A stretch of 64,000 bases of DNA from Lineus longissimus (GCF_910592395.1 NC_088325.1:10046109-10110108), one strand, 5' to 3'; shown: positions 13,136 through 25,459, numbered from the stretch's first letter. Translations and numbers: made by a program. The notes: generated by a model from the sequence alone, not told the origin.

Positions 13136-14970
13136 ACTCCTTTATTTTTGTTCCCCAATCCATTGCTGTACTTACCACTCCAGAGCCAAACAAGGCTAGG
13201 GACTCCAATACAGTCCCTTTCGTCATCCTGATTGTCCTTCCTCAATGTACAAGGCGATAAGACAAGGCCTGTCCATTGCATCTGGAGTGTAAATGGGGCA
13301 TCTGAAGCTAATAGTTAGATTAAGTACTCCAAGCAAATAGATTTACTAGCTCTTCTACTGTATTAGAGGGGACTGAGGGCTTCACTTCCCTCCAAGGGAC
13401 GATGTCACAACCTACTCAACACCAGCTTCAGCATGGGCTTACCACATGTTATGACATTGTCCTTTTCAACCTTGTTGGATTCGTGGTAGAGCAAGCAGAG
13501 TCAGCAGAGTCCGGCATGATGGTAACATTAGAGCAAGGAATAAAAGAAGGGAACATGTGTTTGCATTGAACGCAGAACGGGAACTGACTTATTCTTTATT
13601 GTAATATCCTGACAAGCCTTAACGGTAATCACTTGCATACATGAATATATAATGAGCAAACATAGGTGGCAGCACCTTACAGTATAGGAAGGAGATCACC
13701 ATATTCTAACAAACCTGTTTGCAGCATGGTGAACAGAGAGGGCTACTTATTTAGTATGTGCATTCCGGGGGGGGGGGGGGGGGGAAGGTTAAAATATCAT
13801 GAACATTGGAAGACATGGGCAGCTTGAATAGGGGATCCGGCACACAGAGCAATTTATTATTAAGCTGGCAAATTGCATTAAGTGTTTCAGCTGAGCGCCA
13901 GGCCCTTGAGCCTCTTGTTCAACCTTCCCTTACAACTGGGACGCAGAGTGCCCGAGATGCAAAGAATCTGGGTCATGTAGACCCCATCCATCTTTAATGA
14001 TGTGTAAAATGAGTGGAAAGATTGACCCAGTTCTGGTGTTTCCAATCCTTAGGGGTTAACATTTTTGCCTAAATTCCTCTGTATGAAATTCTCAGGACCC
14101 CCTTGACCATTGTTCTGTGACATTGTGACTTGCTCTTTCGTTGCAGACTGGCAAGGACACTAACCATATCTCACTGAAAATTGTATTACAATCATTATCA
14201 CAGAATGCCATAAATCTGCGCAGTAACTAGATCATGTTGGGGCTGATGTAAAAGAAGAGACCCAATGACATGTCTTCGCGTTGATGAAGACAATGTCACA
14301 ACCAAGACATTCGTCCTAATCCAAACATATAACACTTAAAAATTTGACCGCTGAGGACAATAATTGTATTTCAGCTTTGGACAATGCCCCCCCCCCCCCC
14401 CACCACCAACCCCTTTTTCACATGTAAACGTTGGAAAAAGACGTTTCAGCCCCGCCCGGCAGCTTTGGAAATAAACAAAAGTTTCAAAATGGTAACTGCG
14501 CATAACCGGATATAGAAAACCCATGGACATCAAAACAACGTGAATTTTTCGATTTTTGTTCTTTTCCTCTTCAAAAAGTCGACTTACCCAGAGAGAAAAA
14601 TGGTAAATCATGAGTTTTTTCATAGATAAAGATGTGTTAGTGCAATTAACTATACTGTTATTGTCATCGATGAGCAATTAGCGTTCTTAAAAGGGAACTG
14701 TGTCACCAAATGTTGTCTTGTGTGGTGTACTAAATCAATGTATCATGTAGGAGCCAGTTTTCGCGGGTCTTATCACTAAGTGCAGATTTACTAGCTTCCA
14801 GCGATTCAATACACGCAAAAGCTTATTTATTACGAAATTTGAGATCAATAACGAAATATCTGGGGTGCTGCGTGGATGTTTTAAGCGTGAATTAATCTTG
14901 AAATCGCTCACTGAAAGATCGATGCAGTCCAAAACAAATCCGAAGCGGCTCCCCCATTTTCGCGGGTATT

Positions 14971-14980
14971 GCGCATGCGC
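14971..14980. promoter_or_regulatory. NRF-1-like palindrome, possible ISY1 promoter
   Basis: The sequence 'tgcgcatgcgcg' matches the palindromic NRF-1 consensus, common in animal housekeeping promoters. It sits in a locally CpG-richer stretch (about 14900-15200), upstream of the first ISY1 coding exon that I can place. However, similar 'cgcatgcgca' words also occur inside foldback elements at about 30770 and 45480, so it could be part of a repeat. Confidence 0.3.
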
Positions 14981-15297
14981 GACTGATTGTTGTGTTTCCG
15001 TGTGTGTAGTGCATGATCCTAGGTATTGACCCAGTGTTTTGAACGTAATTAGAGAATTGCTTGCCTGTTTAGGACGCATTTTGGGCGCTTTCTTTGCGGA
15101 ACGAAATGAAAATAAAAAATCAGAAAATTTCTTCTCTGGAAACGAAGTGACGCGCGAGAAAACGGGAAAAAACGGGTTTTCGCGAAATTGGGGAGCAGCA
15201 CCATACAACATGGTGTGAAGCATGCTTGCATGTCAAGTGTGTGCGCTCTCGTCTCGCTGTGTATACAGAGAGTGGTGTCTTCTTCCAATACGATACT

Positions 15298-15475
15298 TAA
15301 AGGGGTTAAAATTTACAATCCCCGATCAGAAATGACGTAGTTTGATGGCATTCAAATTATAGATCCATTGAACAGTGCCGTGGCACTTAGTTAATAGTTA
15401 GTCAACCGATGACGTTTTTTTGGTCCGTGAACGGGGATTGTAAACTCGTTCCCTTAAAAAGCGCAAAAGGGAGGA
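15298..15475. repeat. MITE-like foldback, family 2 (copy 1)
   Basis: The ends are inverted: 'tttacaatccccg' near 15311 and 'cggggattgtaaac' near 15434. A second copy in opposite orientation lies at 52578-52718 and shares the interior words 'gacgtagtttgat' and 'agtcaaccgatgac'. Confidence 0.8.
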
Positions 15476-15797
15476 CATAGGCAGGAGCAGAGAGGCTAAT
15501 TTGGCCTTCTTCAACATCTTAGACAATGGGAGACTGCTAAAATGTGGAATCGGTAATGATTGCATGCTCGCTTTGCTAGTTAGCAGGTTCTGTGAAGTGA
15601 CTGTTGTCTCTTTTCCTTAGGCTACATGTAAGTGTAGGACAAATCATTTGTCAATGCAAGTCGATTGATTTTTTGCTTGGCTTTGCTTTGCATCGCCTAC
15701 AAGGCTACTGCCCTGCTGGTGGCACCTCGCACTGGATCAGCAAAATGTTAAAAATGTATTTCATAATGTTTATCAATTTGTATATGTTCTGTTCCAG

Positions 15798-18700
15798 GCT
15801 CGAAATTCGGAAAAAGCAATGTAAGTACGGTAAAGATTTCTAGTGCACATGTTCGAACAAATGTACTTGACTTTTGGCCAGTGATCTTTGAAAATGAATA
15901 GAGCCTGAATCCAAACCACAATCGGGGCTACCATTTAGTGTACAAGTACGTGGATGGCAGTCAATGAACTCGGTACTTTAGCCTCAAAGGCAAATTAAAG
16001 TGGTGTTTTATTCAATTATTGCTGGCTACAATACATGCGCTCTGCTTGTGCATTTTGTAACTTTTTGACTGGGGATACCTTGATTGTAAGCCTGTCAATT
16101 GAACAAATGGGTGCAGTGATGTTTGTTGGTGAAGGCTGTGTTAACAATACTTACTTAGTCCTCTTCTTCACTCATGCCGGGACATAATACCTTCACCATT
16201 TCTCTCCATCTTCCCCTGTCCCTGGCTACTCTTAACGTCTTATCCCAAGACAATCTGCAGCTTTCCAACTCCTTTGTCATTGTGCAGCGCCATGTGTTCC
16301 TTTGCTGCCCACCTTTCCATCTTCATTGTGAGGTCCTTCTGTGTGTCACCTTGCAACCTGGTTCCATTGTCAGCACATGGCCTAGCCATCAGAATCTTTT
16401 CCCCCTGATCTGGTTCTGGGAGCAAAGTGATGCACTCCCCTTAAAAAAGTGGGGGTAGGTTCTAATGCTAATTTATGATACTTTAGTAAACAAAAACTGA
16501 TGATGGTACCGGTGTTAACATTTTAAACTGAAATGAAAAAAGATAAAAGCTGTTCCTTGAAACGTCTAGTTTTCTGTTTGCGGTGTTTAACCCCATTGTG
16601 TCGAGTCTTCAGACCAAAATACATTTCATCATGAAAAAGTTGTCATCCTCTTTACTTTACTGTTAAAACTCTACACTGTGATCTCATTCATAATTCCAGG
16701 ACCACCTTGGCCAGATGGAGAGCCGCGCATCTGGACAAAACAACCGATCGAGGAGTAAGTTATTGATATAGTAGAACCTCCCTTAGCAGACACCTCGCTA
16801 TTAAGGACACCCTCTCTCTTAAGGACAACCTCTCTATTAAGGACAACCTCTCTATTGAGGACAACCTCTCTATTAAGGACAACCTCTCTATTAAGGACAC
16901 TGGTTCTAGTCCCAATTAGGTTGTTTTCATTCAATTTGACCTCTGTAATCAGGACGCCTCTCTATCAAGGACAGAATTTGTCAGTCCCAAGGCTGTCCTT
17001 GCTGAGGTGTCCGACCAATAACATGAATTAAAGAGATCTATCTGAGTTGAAGAAAAACTCAACCAGATGTGCTAGTCAAATTAGAGAACCATTTTAGTAT
17101 TAAGCCTGTGAACTTCAATTATTGAATACCTCGCTTTGAATATTTCAGGATCGGAGACCGTTTTTAGCGTCCGAGTGTGACGACCTTCACAAATCGGAGA
17201 AATGGCGCCGACAGATCATCGGAGAAGTCTCGCGCAAAGTGGCACAGATTCAGAATGGTATGTTGTCATTATTGGTTGGGAAGTTAATCTGTGATAGACC
17301 AGCATCCTATCCTGGGGTAGTATTTATACGCCTAGTCGCTTATGCTACAGAAACCGGGATAAGCTCTGGCCGGATGAGCCATTCACGGCTCAGGCTGTAG
17401 CATAGCTGATGGCGCCGATTTTGAACTTGTAGTATTAGTGTGGTGAATCCCAATGGCATGTTTGGCTAAAGATCTGATACGTATGCGGGTAATCTGTGAT
17501 CCCCAAATCGGCTGAAGACGGAATCAAGGGTGCTCTATGGGGCTACGTTAAAAAAACGATATAGATGCAAGAAAGCACCCAGAAGAAGAAGAAGGGAGTG
17601 TATGATTTGCTGATCTGCCAGACATGCTGGATGGATGTTGTATTCGACGATGGAGAGAGTGCTGGGGTCCCCAAGAGACGTGCTGACTAAGATGGCGCTG
17701 GTCGGTAATGCCTGCTGGTACATTTGGCATAGAAGAGTCGAGATCCAGGATTGAGTGAGGGAGTGTTGTCTACTTATTTTCTTCTTCTTTTTCAGCTGGT
17801 CTTGGTGAATTCAAACTGAGAGATCTAAACGATGAAATCAACAAGCTGTTACGAGAGAAGGGCCACTGGGAAGACAGGATTAAGGAATTAAATGGTCCAG
17901 ACTACAGGGTAAGAATTGATGATCGGGACTTTAAAAAAATGTAGTGAAGTTTTGTTCAGTTCCAGTTCTGTCTTGGTTGATATGAAGTCTGTTGGGCTAT
18001 TAACCGATTTGTCAAATAGCTCATCAAAGCAGGCGCTTATCCTTGACTGTAGCACTAGGTGAAAAGAAGTATCACTCCCCCTTGGCAAGATGTTAGTTCA
18101 ATGCAGATCAACTTTTGAGACATGCCTGGTACCAGCCATTGTCTTTTAAATTTTTGCCTGTACCCGTTTATGCCCCTGGGTTGAGAGAAGCAAGTATAAG
18201 AGTTTAAAAATATCTGCTCTGGGACACAAATACGAAAGAGCAGTGATCCTTTAAGGTTGCAAAAAAGAGTTACCGTGTAACCTCCCTTAGCGGACACCTC
18301 TCTATTAAGGACACTAGTTTTGGTCCCAAATTGGTTGTTTCCATTCAGTTTGACCTCTCTAATCAGGACACCTCTCTATTAAGGACAGCACTTGTCAGTC
18401 CTTAGGGTGTCCTTAATAGAGAGGTTCTACTGTATTTTCAAGAATTCTCCAGTATCGATAGGGTGTTCTATTCCTTCTTCAGAAAGTTGGTCCACGTATG
18501 CTTGACCACGAGGGGAAGGAAGTCCCGGGAAATCGGGGATACAAATATTTTGGTGCTGCAAAGGATCTACCGGGTGTGAGAGAATTATTTGAACAGGAAC
18601 GTAAGTCAGTGTTCTCCAACTTTTCACTGTTTAACTCAGTGGGCCAGCTCTAATAGCATGACCTTGCACGTGTATTGCCTGATCCCCTTTAATTTCTAAA

Positions 18701-21147
18701 AAGCAGTTCAAACCAGCAAGTCTCAAACAAAATGTTGTCACAAAAAATTGACAATGAACAAGTATTTAGTGCAGTCCAGACGTATTTTACTGCCTCTACT
18801 AAGTTCTGGGGGCTTAAAAGGAATTAGGTTAGTTTCAATTAGCTAATTTGACATGAAATCTTGAGCTACCTACAAAATCATCAGTAGACCTGGACCGAGT
18901 GGTAGAATATATTGACTTGGTGGCAAGGCCCCATTTGAAATTTGATTGGGTGGTTTGAAACTTTGACTCGGCGATAGGTAGGCAATGATAGGAGTTGACT
19001 GGCAAGTTAGAAAAAGTTAGCATGGAAAGTATGTTGAAAGATGAGTGTCCTGATATAATACCTACCAAAATTCAAAATGCCGGGTTAGAATTTATATCCT
19101 CTGTTCCTAGATTTAACTGCGTTAAAATTCGACGTTACTTCATTGGTCTTCGACAACTTTTTCTTTTACAGCACCTCCGCAGTCGAGAAAAACTCGAGCC
19201 GACCTGATGAAAAATATCGATGCCGATTACTATGGTTACCGAGATGAGGACGATGGCGTGTTGGTGCCACTGGAGCAGGAACATGAAAAAGAAGGTAACT
19301 GATACAATAGAACCTCTCTATTAAGGACACCCTCGGGACATACAAGTGCTGTCCTTAATAGAGAGGTATCCTGATAAGGGAGGTCAAATTAAATGGAAGC
19401 AACCAATTTGGGAGCAAAAGTAGTGTCTTTTATAGAGAGGTTGTCCTTAGTAGAGAGGTGTCCGCTAAGGGAGGTTCCACTGCAGATGGCGTGGTTGCGT
19501 AAGGTGTCGTAAGAATGATTGCCCTTACTAAAATCTCGGGGATGCATAGTTTAGTTTCAACTTAATTTATTGTTAGCAAGGAAGACCTTACACCACTAAC
19601 AGTCATGATTATAATAATAATAATAATGAGTCTTTTATATAGCATAATTCCGTGACACTATAGTTCTCACTCAAAGCGCTTTGGGATATCATATATTATT
19701 ACCCCGGTCTCCACAGAAATCAATCAGGGGTTTCATGGAGCAACCAGAAGGTGCTCACTTGAACTCGACCAGTAGGGGAACTAAGCAGTGACTCGGCCGG
19801 GAGTCGAATCCACGACCTCCTGATCATGAGGCCGACTCTCTTCCACTGCCCTACCGCTGCCCCATGATGACTGCAAGGCGGTACTTCTCAAGAAAGACTC
19901 TTGCCCTTTGAGCCTCCATCTTGAGACCACAGCCACACCTCAACGTATGACCCGTCATGTCATCTGGCGCTAAAAAGAACAAAAGGCGTGTACAAAAAAA
20001 ATTTGATCCGTCCGCAAGTTGCGGAATTGGAATACCATGTAAAATCACCTAAGTCCTGGGTTGGGTTGTTCAAAAACCCAACAGCTGAACAAAGTTATTC
20101 AGTCTTAACGTGAACAGTTTTAATGGAATTAACTGTATGAGACGACGTCTTTAAGGAAACTTAACATAACTGTTACAGATAAGGTGAATTTTATGCCCTG
20201 TGCCTGACTGTGTGGCCGACTTAGTTCCTTGGGCAATGCACTTTATTACATTAGCGGCTAACCCGTGCAATTCAAGACTTGACACATATCAATAAGCCCA
20301 CACAACGGGTAATTTGGTAATACGCTGTATCCTCTCTCATTCTAGTCATCGCCAGCTATGTTGCGCAATGGAGGGCTCGGAAGGAAGCCATGTTGTCCGG
20401 GGAAATACCAAAAACAGATGACGTGGCGTCGGACGAGGAAGATATTTATGCTGTGAAAGAACACGAGGTAATATCAGTTGATTTAAAGGCCAATACTCAC
20501 CGTTTTTTGGCATTTCCTGGTGTAAGACGATTGCAAAAATGCACAAGGCAATTCATGCAACACAGAAAACCCCATGCAATTTGCCCAATCCATTCGAAGG
20601 ATACAACCAATTTTGTGTTCGACTTACTGTCTATGGCAGTAAACCTGCTGCCTGACTTCGCTTAGAAACCAAACCAAAGTTGCCGCATAACGTGTTAACA
20701 AGTATTCCTTCTTTTACGATAGCATGACATGTCGTAAGCACCCAGTCCAGAGATAAAACAAATTGACTGCACAAAAAACTGACAACTTTATTTTTCGTTT
20801 TTGACATGTTTGAGGCAGATATCTCTGGACTGGGTGCCTGTACTTGTCGGGCTGTCCTGAAAGCAGAAATATTGGCCTTTGGGCGTTCGGAGGGCTAAAG
20901 GGTTAAGCAGTCGAGGAGCAAACCTTATCGCATCATATTTACATTTCAGTCCGATGAGGAAGCTGACTCCAGCCTCACCGAAGCATCGACTGCAGAATCG
21001 CAATTCATCGCCCACGTTCCGATTCCGTCTCAGAAAGAGGTCGAAGAGGCGTTATTACGGCGAAAGAAAATGGAGCTTTTGCAACAATACACAAGCGACA
21101 CGTTACAGATGGATACGAGCGAAACAAAGAAAATGCTAGGATTATAG
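15798..21147 (+). CDS. ISY1: Pre-mRNA-splicing factor ISY1
   Basis: Eight exons: 15798-15820, 16700-16754, 17149-17257, 17796-17908, 18483-18600, 19172-19294, 20346-20467 and 20950-21147 (stop TAG). All have AG/GT borders and all phases agree. The product, with the initiator Met, is 287 residues; human ISY1 is about 285. Recognisable in order are ARNSEKAM at the N-terminus, ARWR, RRPFLASE, EKWRRQIIGE, IQNAGLGEF, DLNDEINKLLREKGHWE, GNRGYKYFGAAKDLPGVREL, RKTRADLM, YYGYRDEDDGV, and the C-terminal FIAHVPIPSQ...RRKKMELLQ block. ISY1 belongs to the NTC (Prp19-associated) part of the spliceosome and helps first-step splicing in the nucleus. The exon at 15798 starts directly with the Ala codon, so the ATG must end a separate upstream exon. 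ATG followed by GT occurs at 14489, 14600 and 15210, but I cannot choose among them. Confidence 0.97.
16143..16440 (-). repeat. 3' fragment of a non-LTR retrotransposon (in ISY1 intron)
   Basis: On the minus strand this encodes a decayed C-terminus typical of LINE ORF2: a W-L-G-H motif, then a basic stretch with R-W-K, W-R and K-E-L-E, and finally a D-K-T-L-R-V-A-R-D-R segment followed by WREMVKVLCPGMSEEED and a stop. In-frame stops (before WLGH and before RWK) and a shift show that it is dead. It lies between ISY1 exons 15798-15820 and 16700-16754. Confidence 0.7.
16770..17012. repeat. 'ttaaggacac' element with internal tandem expansion
   Basis: The element carries five to six copies of a 20-bp 'acctctctattaaggacaa' unit inside an otherwise standard copy of the family. 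It lies in an ISY1 intron. The open frame across it (repeating NREVVL) is an artefact of the repeat. Confidence 0.85.
18272..18435. repeat. 'ttaaggacac' element in ISY1 intron
   Basis: A full-looking copy with imperfect inverted ends: 'taacctcccttagcggacac' on the left and 'aatagagaggttctactgta' on the right. Confidence 0.85.
19303..19487. repeat. 'ttaaggacac' element in ISY1 intron (inverted)
   Basis: Begins 'atacaatagaacctctct' and ends 'ggaggttccactgca', the opposite orientation to the copy at 18272. It starts only about 9 bp after an ISY1 splice donor. Confidence 0.85.
19605..19866 (-). repeat. tRNA-derived SINE with (ATT)n tail
   Basis: Read on the minus strand, a tRNA-like head (B-box-like 'ggattcgactccc') is followed by a middle 'ctgcttagttcccctactgg' and a 3' part with 'aaagcgctttgag'. 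It then runs into 'atataaaagactcattatt' and an ATT microsatellite. The 3' part resembles the tails of L2/CR1-type LINEs, which would supply the retrotransposition machinery. It is a near-identical family member to 29374-29604. Confidence 0.85.
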
Positions 21148-21349
21148 TGGTTGCCATAGTGACGGTGAGTCTCTGCAATAATTGTGACCCGTTTTTGAAA
21201 AACCAGTCTCTTGTCGCCAAAATTTGAAAGGAGGTTGCTTTTCGTGTCCTTGTAGCACTTCCTGAAATTCCAACACAGTAGAAAAAATGAAGACAAATAC
21301 TTTTGTCGGGAAATATGGGAAGAGTGAGAAAATGCTGTCTGCAGCCTGG

Positions 21350-21420
21350 GTGCCTGGTGGTTAACACTGCTGGCTACCACGCAGGGCTGGGGTTCAATCC
21401 CAGGAGAACCCAGGATCGTG
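21350..21420 (+). repeat. tRNA-like SINE head
   Basis: An A-box-like 'gcctggtggttaacactgc' and a B-box-like 'ggggttcaatcccagg' have spacing like a tRNA gene. The acceptor stem does not pair and there is no clean anticodon loop, so it is a SINE relic and not a functional tRNA. Confidence 0.5.
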
Positions 21421-21644
21421 TCACTGGATGAACCGTTGTGGCTTTCAAGGAACTAAAGTTCCTGGCTTTACAAAGCCCTTCCTTTGCATGGCTCCACCTC
21501 TGGCCAAAGATGTGTCACACGGCCAGTAAAATCCAGTTGGGGCCTAACGGTAGTGGCACATCTTCCTGGGGCATAACGCTTCCAAGTTCAAAGTGGAGGC
21601 TGAAGAAATAGATTCTTTAAAAAAACGGTGTGAAAATTATTTTC

Positions 21645-22135
21645 TTTTTGGCTCACTGTAGGTGAGTCTATACAACACCGCAGTGTCTGTCGTCTGTCGT
21701 CGTATACTGTTTCAAAAACAGTGGCAGGTTTTTAACCGCTAGGGCTATGAACTTGAAACTTCGGACACAGGACCCCTAGGTCAGGTGACCTCTGACAATG
21801 AATTTCGGTCCGATCTGATTCTTGACTTGGCCACCAGGGGGCTAGAAGTGGAAACCTAAGTGTGATATCTTTCTTATGAGTGACTCGTTTTCGACAACAT
21901 TTTTGTGGTAGGTTCTCCTAGCAAGGATACATCACATATCATACGGGTTTTTTACTTAAAATCAAATTGGGTTGTCAGCGACATGAGATTGTTTTTGCAA
22001 GAACAGGTTACAATTCACAGAGGTGAGACCCCTGCCGACTTGGAAATTTGGCTCGATTCTGTTAAGATGTTGTCCCGAAAGCATGTTGCTCGCTTTCTGA
22101 TAACTTATAACGTATAACAGAGACAAGACATTAAA
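21645..22135 (+). repeat. 'gtccgtcgtc' element (copy 1)
   Basis: Begins 'tttggctcactgtaggtgag' followed by 'gtctgtcgtctgtcgtcg', then 'gccaccagggggctagaagtg'. Related copies are at 23489-24120 and, much larger, at 61201-62370. Confidence 0.7.
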
Positions 22136-22245
22136 TCTGCGATTTTTCTCTCATCGTCGGATGGTAGTATGTGCTACAGTGTGTCTCATGTCTGTAAAAT
22201 TGCATTTATATTGGAACTGCCTAGGATTCTTTGGAAAGGATATAT

Positions 22246-22650
22246 TTGTGTGACTTTGCTTCATGTGCAATTGTCACAAAACATGTGGATTCGATGATTT
22301 TGTGACTTTGCTTCATGTGCAATTGTCATAAAACACGTGGATTCGATGATTTTGTGACTTTGCTTCATGTGCAATTGTCACAAAACACGTGGATTCAATG
22401 ATTTTGTGACTTTGCTTCATGTGCAATTGTCACAAAACACGTGGATTCAATGATTTTGTGACTTTGCTTCATGTGCAATTGTCACAAAACGTGGATTCTT
22501 TACAGTGGATAATTTTGTGAATTTGCGTCCAGTGCATTTGTCACAAAACATGTGGATTCTTTGCAATGGAAATTGTTGTGACATGTCCACTTATCACAAT
22601 TCACCTGGATTGATAATTTTGTTACTTTGTGACATGTGCCTTTGTCACAA
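22246..22650. repeat. 52-bp minisatellite
   Basis: The word 'gactttgcttcatgtgcaat' recurs at 22252, 22304, 22356, 22408 and 22460 (period 52 bp), followed by two decayed units. Each unit contains the inverted pair 'ttttgtgac' and 'gtcacaaaa', so single strands could form a stem in every unit. Confidence 0.9.
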
Positions 22651-23488
22651 AAGAAACGCTCACCAAGTTCAGAGATTCTCTGGAGTATTTCTGGTCGTTC
22701 CAAGCCGTTGACGTTGATATTTCTACAAAAAAATTATTTGTTTCCACACGAAACATTTTGAAAACCTGCCAAGTTGCCTTCCAAAGATTAGAAAAGAAAT
22801 TATGACCCCCATTTTAAGGACTCAAATTGTCATAGGTACATCATATACAACAATTCATTGGACTATTGCACATTAACTTTTTTACTTCGTTGCTCTGTTG
22901 CTAATGCAGCCCTCAAAAATTGCTGTGTCAAGAGTCGCCTTTTCCACGAAGGCCAATTACACTAAAATGGGCGTCCGAAGCTGGCTTCAACCCCTCAAGA
23001 CAGCATATCATGATTTATCAGCGGATATCGTTGATAGTAGGAAGTTTCATCATAAACTTCCTGCTTTCTTGCCTACTGCCGGCCTTCTCTCTTCACAGTA
23101 AATGGAATATTTCCCAATCCGCCAACCAATTCGATGTCCTCCGAGTGAGGAACTTTTTGGAAGGCTTGATTTCTTAGCCACTCCTTTTTTTTGATGGTTA
23201 CCAATTCAGTTTGCCATCAGTTGGCCTTCTGAATTGTGTTGTGGCAGTTTAAAAAACTGCCATAATTTGTAAGATGTCGCTTTTTGATGATATTGATATT
23301 GTAAATACATTTTGATACCAGAATATTTTTTGTATTTGTAACTTTTTTCATTAATCTTCCTCGCTGTTTTCTTGGAATTCTCACAACCAGACGAGAGGGG
23401 AGTTGATGATGAAGACAATTGGCATCTTTCAGTGGAAGGCTGATTCTTACAGGCCTTTCAATAAGATCTACAACTTTACACTTGATGA

Positions 23489-24120
23489 TTTTTGGCTCAC
23501 CGTTTGGGGAGTCTATACAATACCGCTGTGTCCGTCGTCCGTCGTCGTATCCTGTGGCACGTTTCTTAACCGCTAGGGCAAGATGGCTGAAGTTCGCTAA
23601 ATCACCGATTGGTGGCACGTTTCGTTTCTATTTGAGCTAGAAGGTTCTAAACTTGTGAGGACATATATCGAGGGACCCTCTATTCTACCCCAAACATTTG
23701 TTCCGCTCGGACTTAAAATATGGCGGCCATCTTGAAAATGAAACAAAGTCGGATTGCAACCAAATTTCATGTGATTGTATATCTATGTACTCTCTACAAC
23801 GTCCCTGATTTTCAGTCAAATCCATTGACCAATATGGCCGCCAGGCGGCCATCTTGAAAATTAAACAAAGTCCGAAACTAATGATTGGATTGCAACCAAA
23901 CTTTATGTTATTATGTATCTAAATCAAATGCTATAGTTAGATGGTACCGGTTATTTTCTTTTGTGCCATTGAGCCATGAAGAATAATATTGTTCAATGGA
24001 ATCAAAACTGGTGAAACTAGCCATAAACTGTTTTCCCCATATCCAATGCAAATGACATGCATCACATGGTGAGTTGAGCACATGGTCCCTGGACCATTTC
24101 ATTTAGCCTTTTTCGGGGGT
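23489..24120 (+). repeat. 'gtccgtcgtc' element (copy 2)
   Basis: Begins 'tttttggctcaccgtttggg' and 'gtccgtcgtccgtcgtcg', and ends 'ccctggaccatttcattta'. Start and end match the ends of the large insertion at 61201-62370. It includes repeated 'atggcggccatcttgaaaat' words. Confidence 0.7.
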
Positions 24121-24979
24121 ATGTTTTTCCTCACTTTTCAGCCAAATTAGTGACATTTTCAGCTCTTTACTGTTTATTTTGTCAGTCATGTAGTTAAATG
24201 ACAACCTGATCTCAGCTGGAACCAAATGAAGACAACTCATATAGATAGATAGCATTCAATTTTATTGCCAAAAGTGCGTCTACATGTATGAAAATAATAA
24301 CCAAGGAAAAACGCCTATGAAAAACAGATAACCCCCATCTACATACAAATTGCAATGGCCACACCTATTATGTCTGAATTTGAGTGCACTTCCAGGTGAC
24401 GTCGTGTAATGTCAAATAATACAGGTTTCCCTTGTGCAGTGATATCTACCATCCGTTTACTAAGTTCTATGAATTGATATATATGACTGTAGACTAGTCG
24501 TGTCCTCATTTTTTTTTGGGCTCTGGAAAGCCAACTACTGGTCTGATTTAAGTACAGTTTTAACCCTTTAGATCCTGGAACATTTTTATGTGCTTGCCGT
24601 ATTTCCCGGGAGCGTTTCAGCAAATTTCAACCCAAAAGACCCCCCAAAGCACCCCGGTTCAAGTCGGCCACTAAATGTCTATACATCAATAGATCCCTAG
24701 CCGGCTGAAAAATGGCCTTAGTTTCATGCTTAAATAAAGATGGTGATGGTGTCGCTCGAGAATCGGTATGTACTGACGGGCAGTTAGCGGCCGGTCAGGG
24801 ATATATAGACGAAAGTCAGTGGCTAGATATTGGCCGGTTGGGATCTAAAGGGTTAATTGATCTGGGTTATGAAACAAAACTATATTTTAGGAAACAGGGT
24901 TGTCAGTTCACCTGCTCTGGGAGCATCCAGAATTTGTAAAGGCTACAGCCTTGATCAATTCTTTGTAGCATTTATAAGC

Positions 24980-24985
24980 TTTATT
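24980..24985 (-). terminator. Probable poly(A) signal of receptor gene A
   Basis: AATAAA on the minus strand lies about 50 bp past the stop codon of gene A (25035-25037). Confidence 0.6.
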
Positions 24986-25034
24986 GGACTCCACCTAATT
25001 AAACTAAAAAAGATATCTCATCTTTAGAAATGTT

Positions 25035-25459
25035 CTACACAGGAACGGACGGATCATTGTTGCTAACGCTTCCAATGTCGCCAACAGAGGGTGCCTCACC
25101 CCCAACATGCACTCCCTCGTCCTCTGATATTGAATCTTTTTTCTGATTGACCTCCGCCAAGGAGGACTGCTGCGGTTCGAATTCCTTCGAACCAAACTCT
25201 GTCCTTTCGGTTGGGGGTGTGGTGCCGGATTTCGCAGTCGTCTGGGAACTATCGCCTTGGTTACTCATGTTCATTTCCTGTCCAGTTTCGGGCATTAAAA
25301 CGTTAGTTGAGTGGACCGATGGTGTACCCTCACGGGCCACGGCGTAGCCTTTCTTGTTTTTTACCCGATAGTGGACTTGCCAAATGACGAGGACAATGAT
25401 TAGGACAGAGATGATGGTGAGAATAATTGTTCCCACCGTCAGGCTGGAGTCCAGGCGAT
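25035..25459 (-). CDS. Gene A helix 3 and cytoplasmic tail exon
   Basis: One exon holds the third hydrophobic helix ([17 protein letters not shown]) and the entire tail through the stop. In genes B and C the third helix and the tail are on two exons. The tail is hydrophilic and has no Cys, so no zinc finger. Confidence 0.85.

Larger units (their letters stand above)
10657..15797. other. Intergenic sequence and probable ISY1 5' region
   Basis: No coding exon is supported. The stretch holds a foldback segment (about 12595-12760), a 'ttaaggacac' element (about 12975-13135), a poly-G run (13768-13783), a poly-C run (14389-14401) and a MITE at 15298-15475. The missing ISY1 start-codon exon should lie here or just upstream. 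Confidence 0.5.
21148..25034. other. Repeat-rich intergenic region between ISY1 and receptor gene A
   Basis: No gene is supported. Contents are a tRNA-like segment (21353-21420), two relatives of the 'gtccgtcgtc' element, a 52-bp minisatellite, and unassigned sequence from about 24130. The stop of ISY1 (plus strand) and the stop of gene A (minus strand) face each other across this region. Confidence 0.6.

Noticed and set aside
14735-15223. 162-codon open frame on the minus strand
   Set aside because: The composition is not protein-like, no homologous motif is seen, and it overlaps the probable ISY1 5' region; it may be chance in a less AT-rich stretch.
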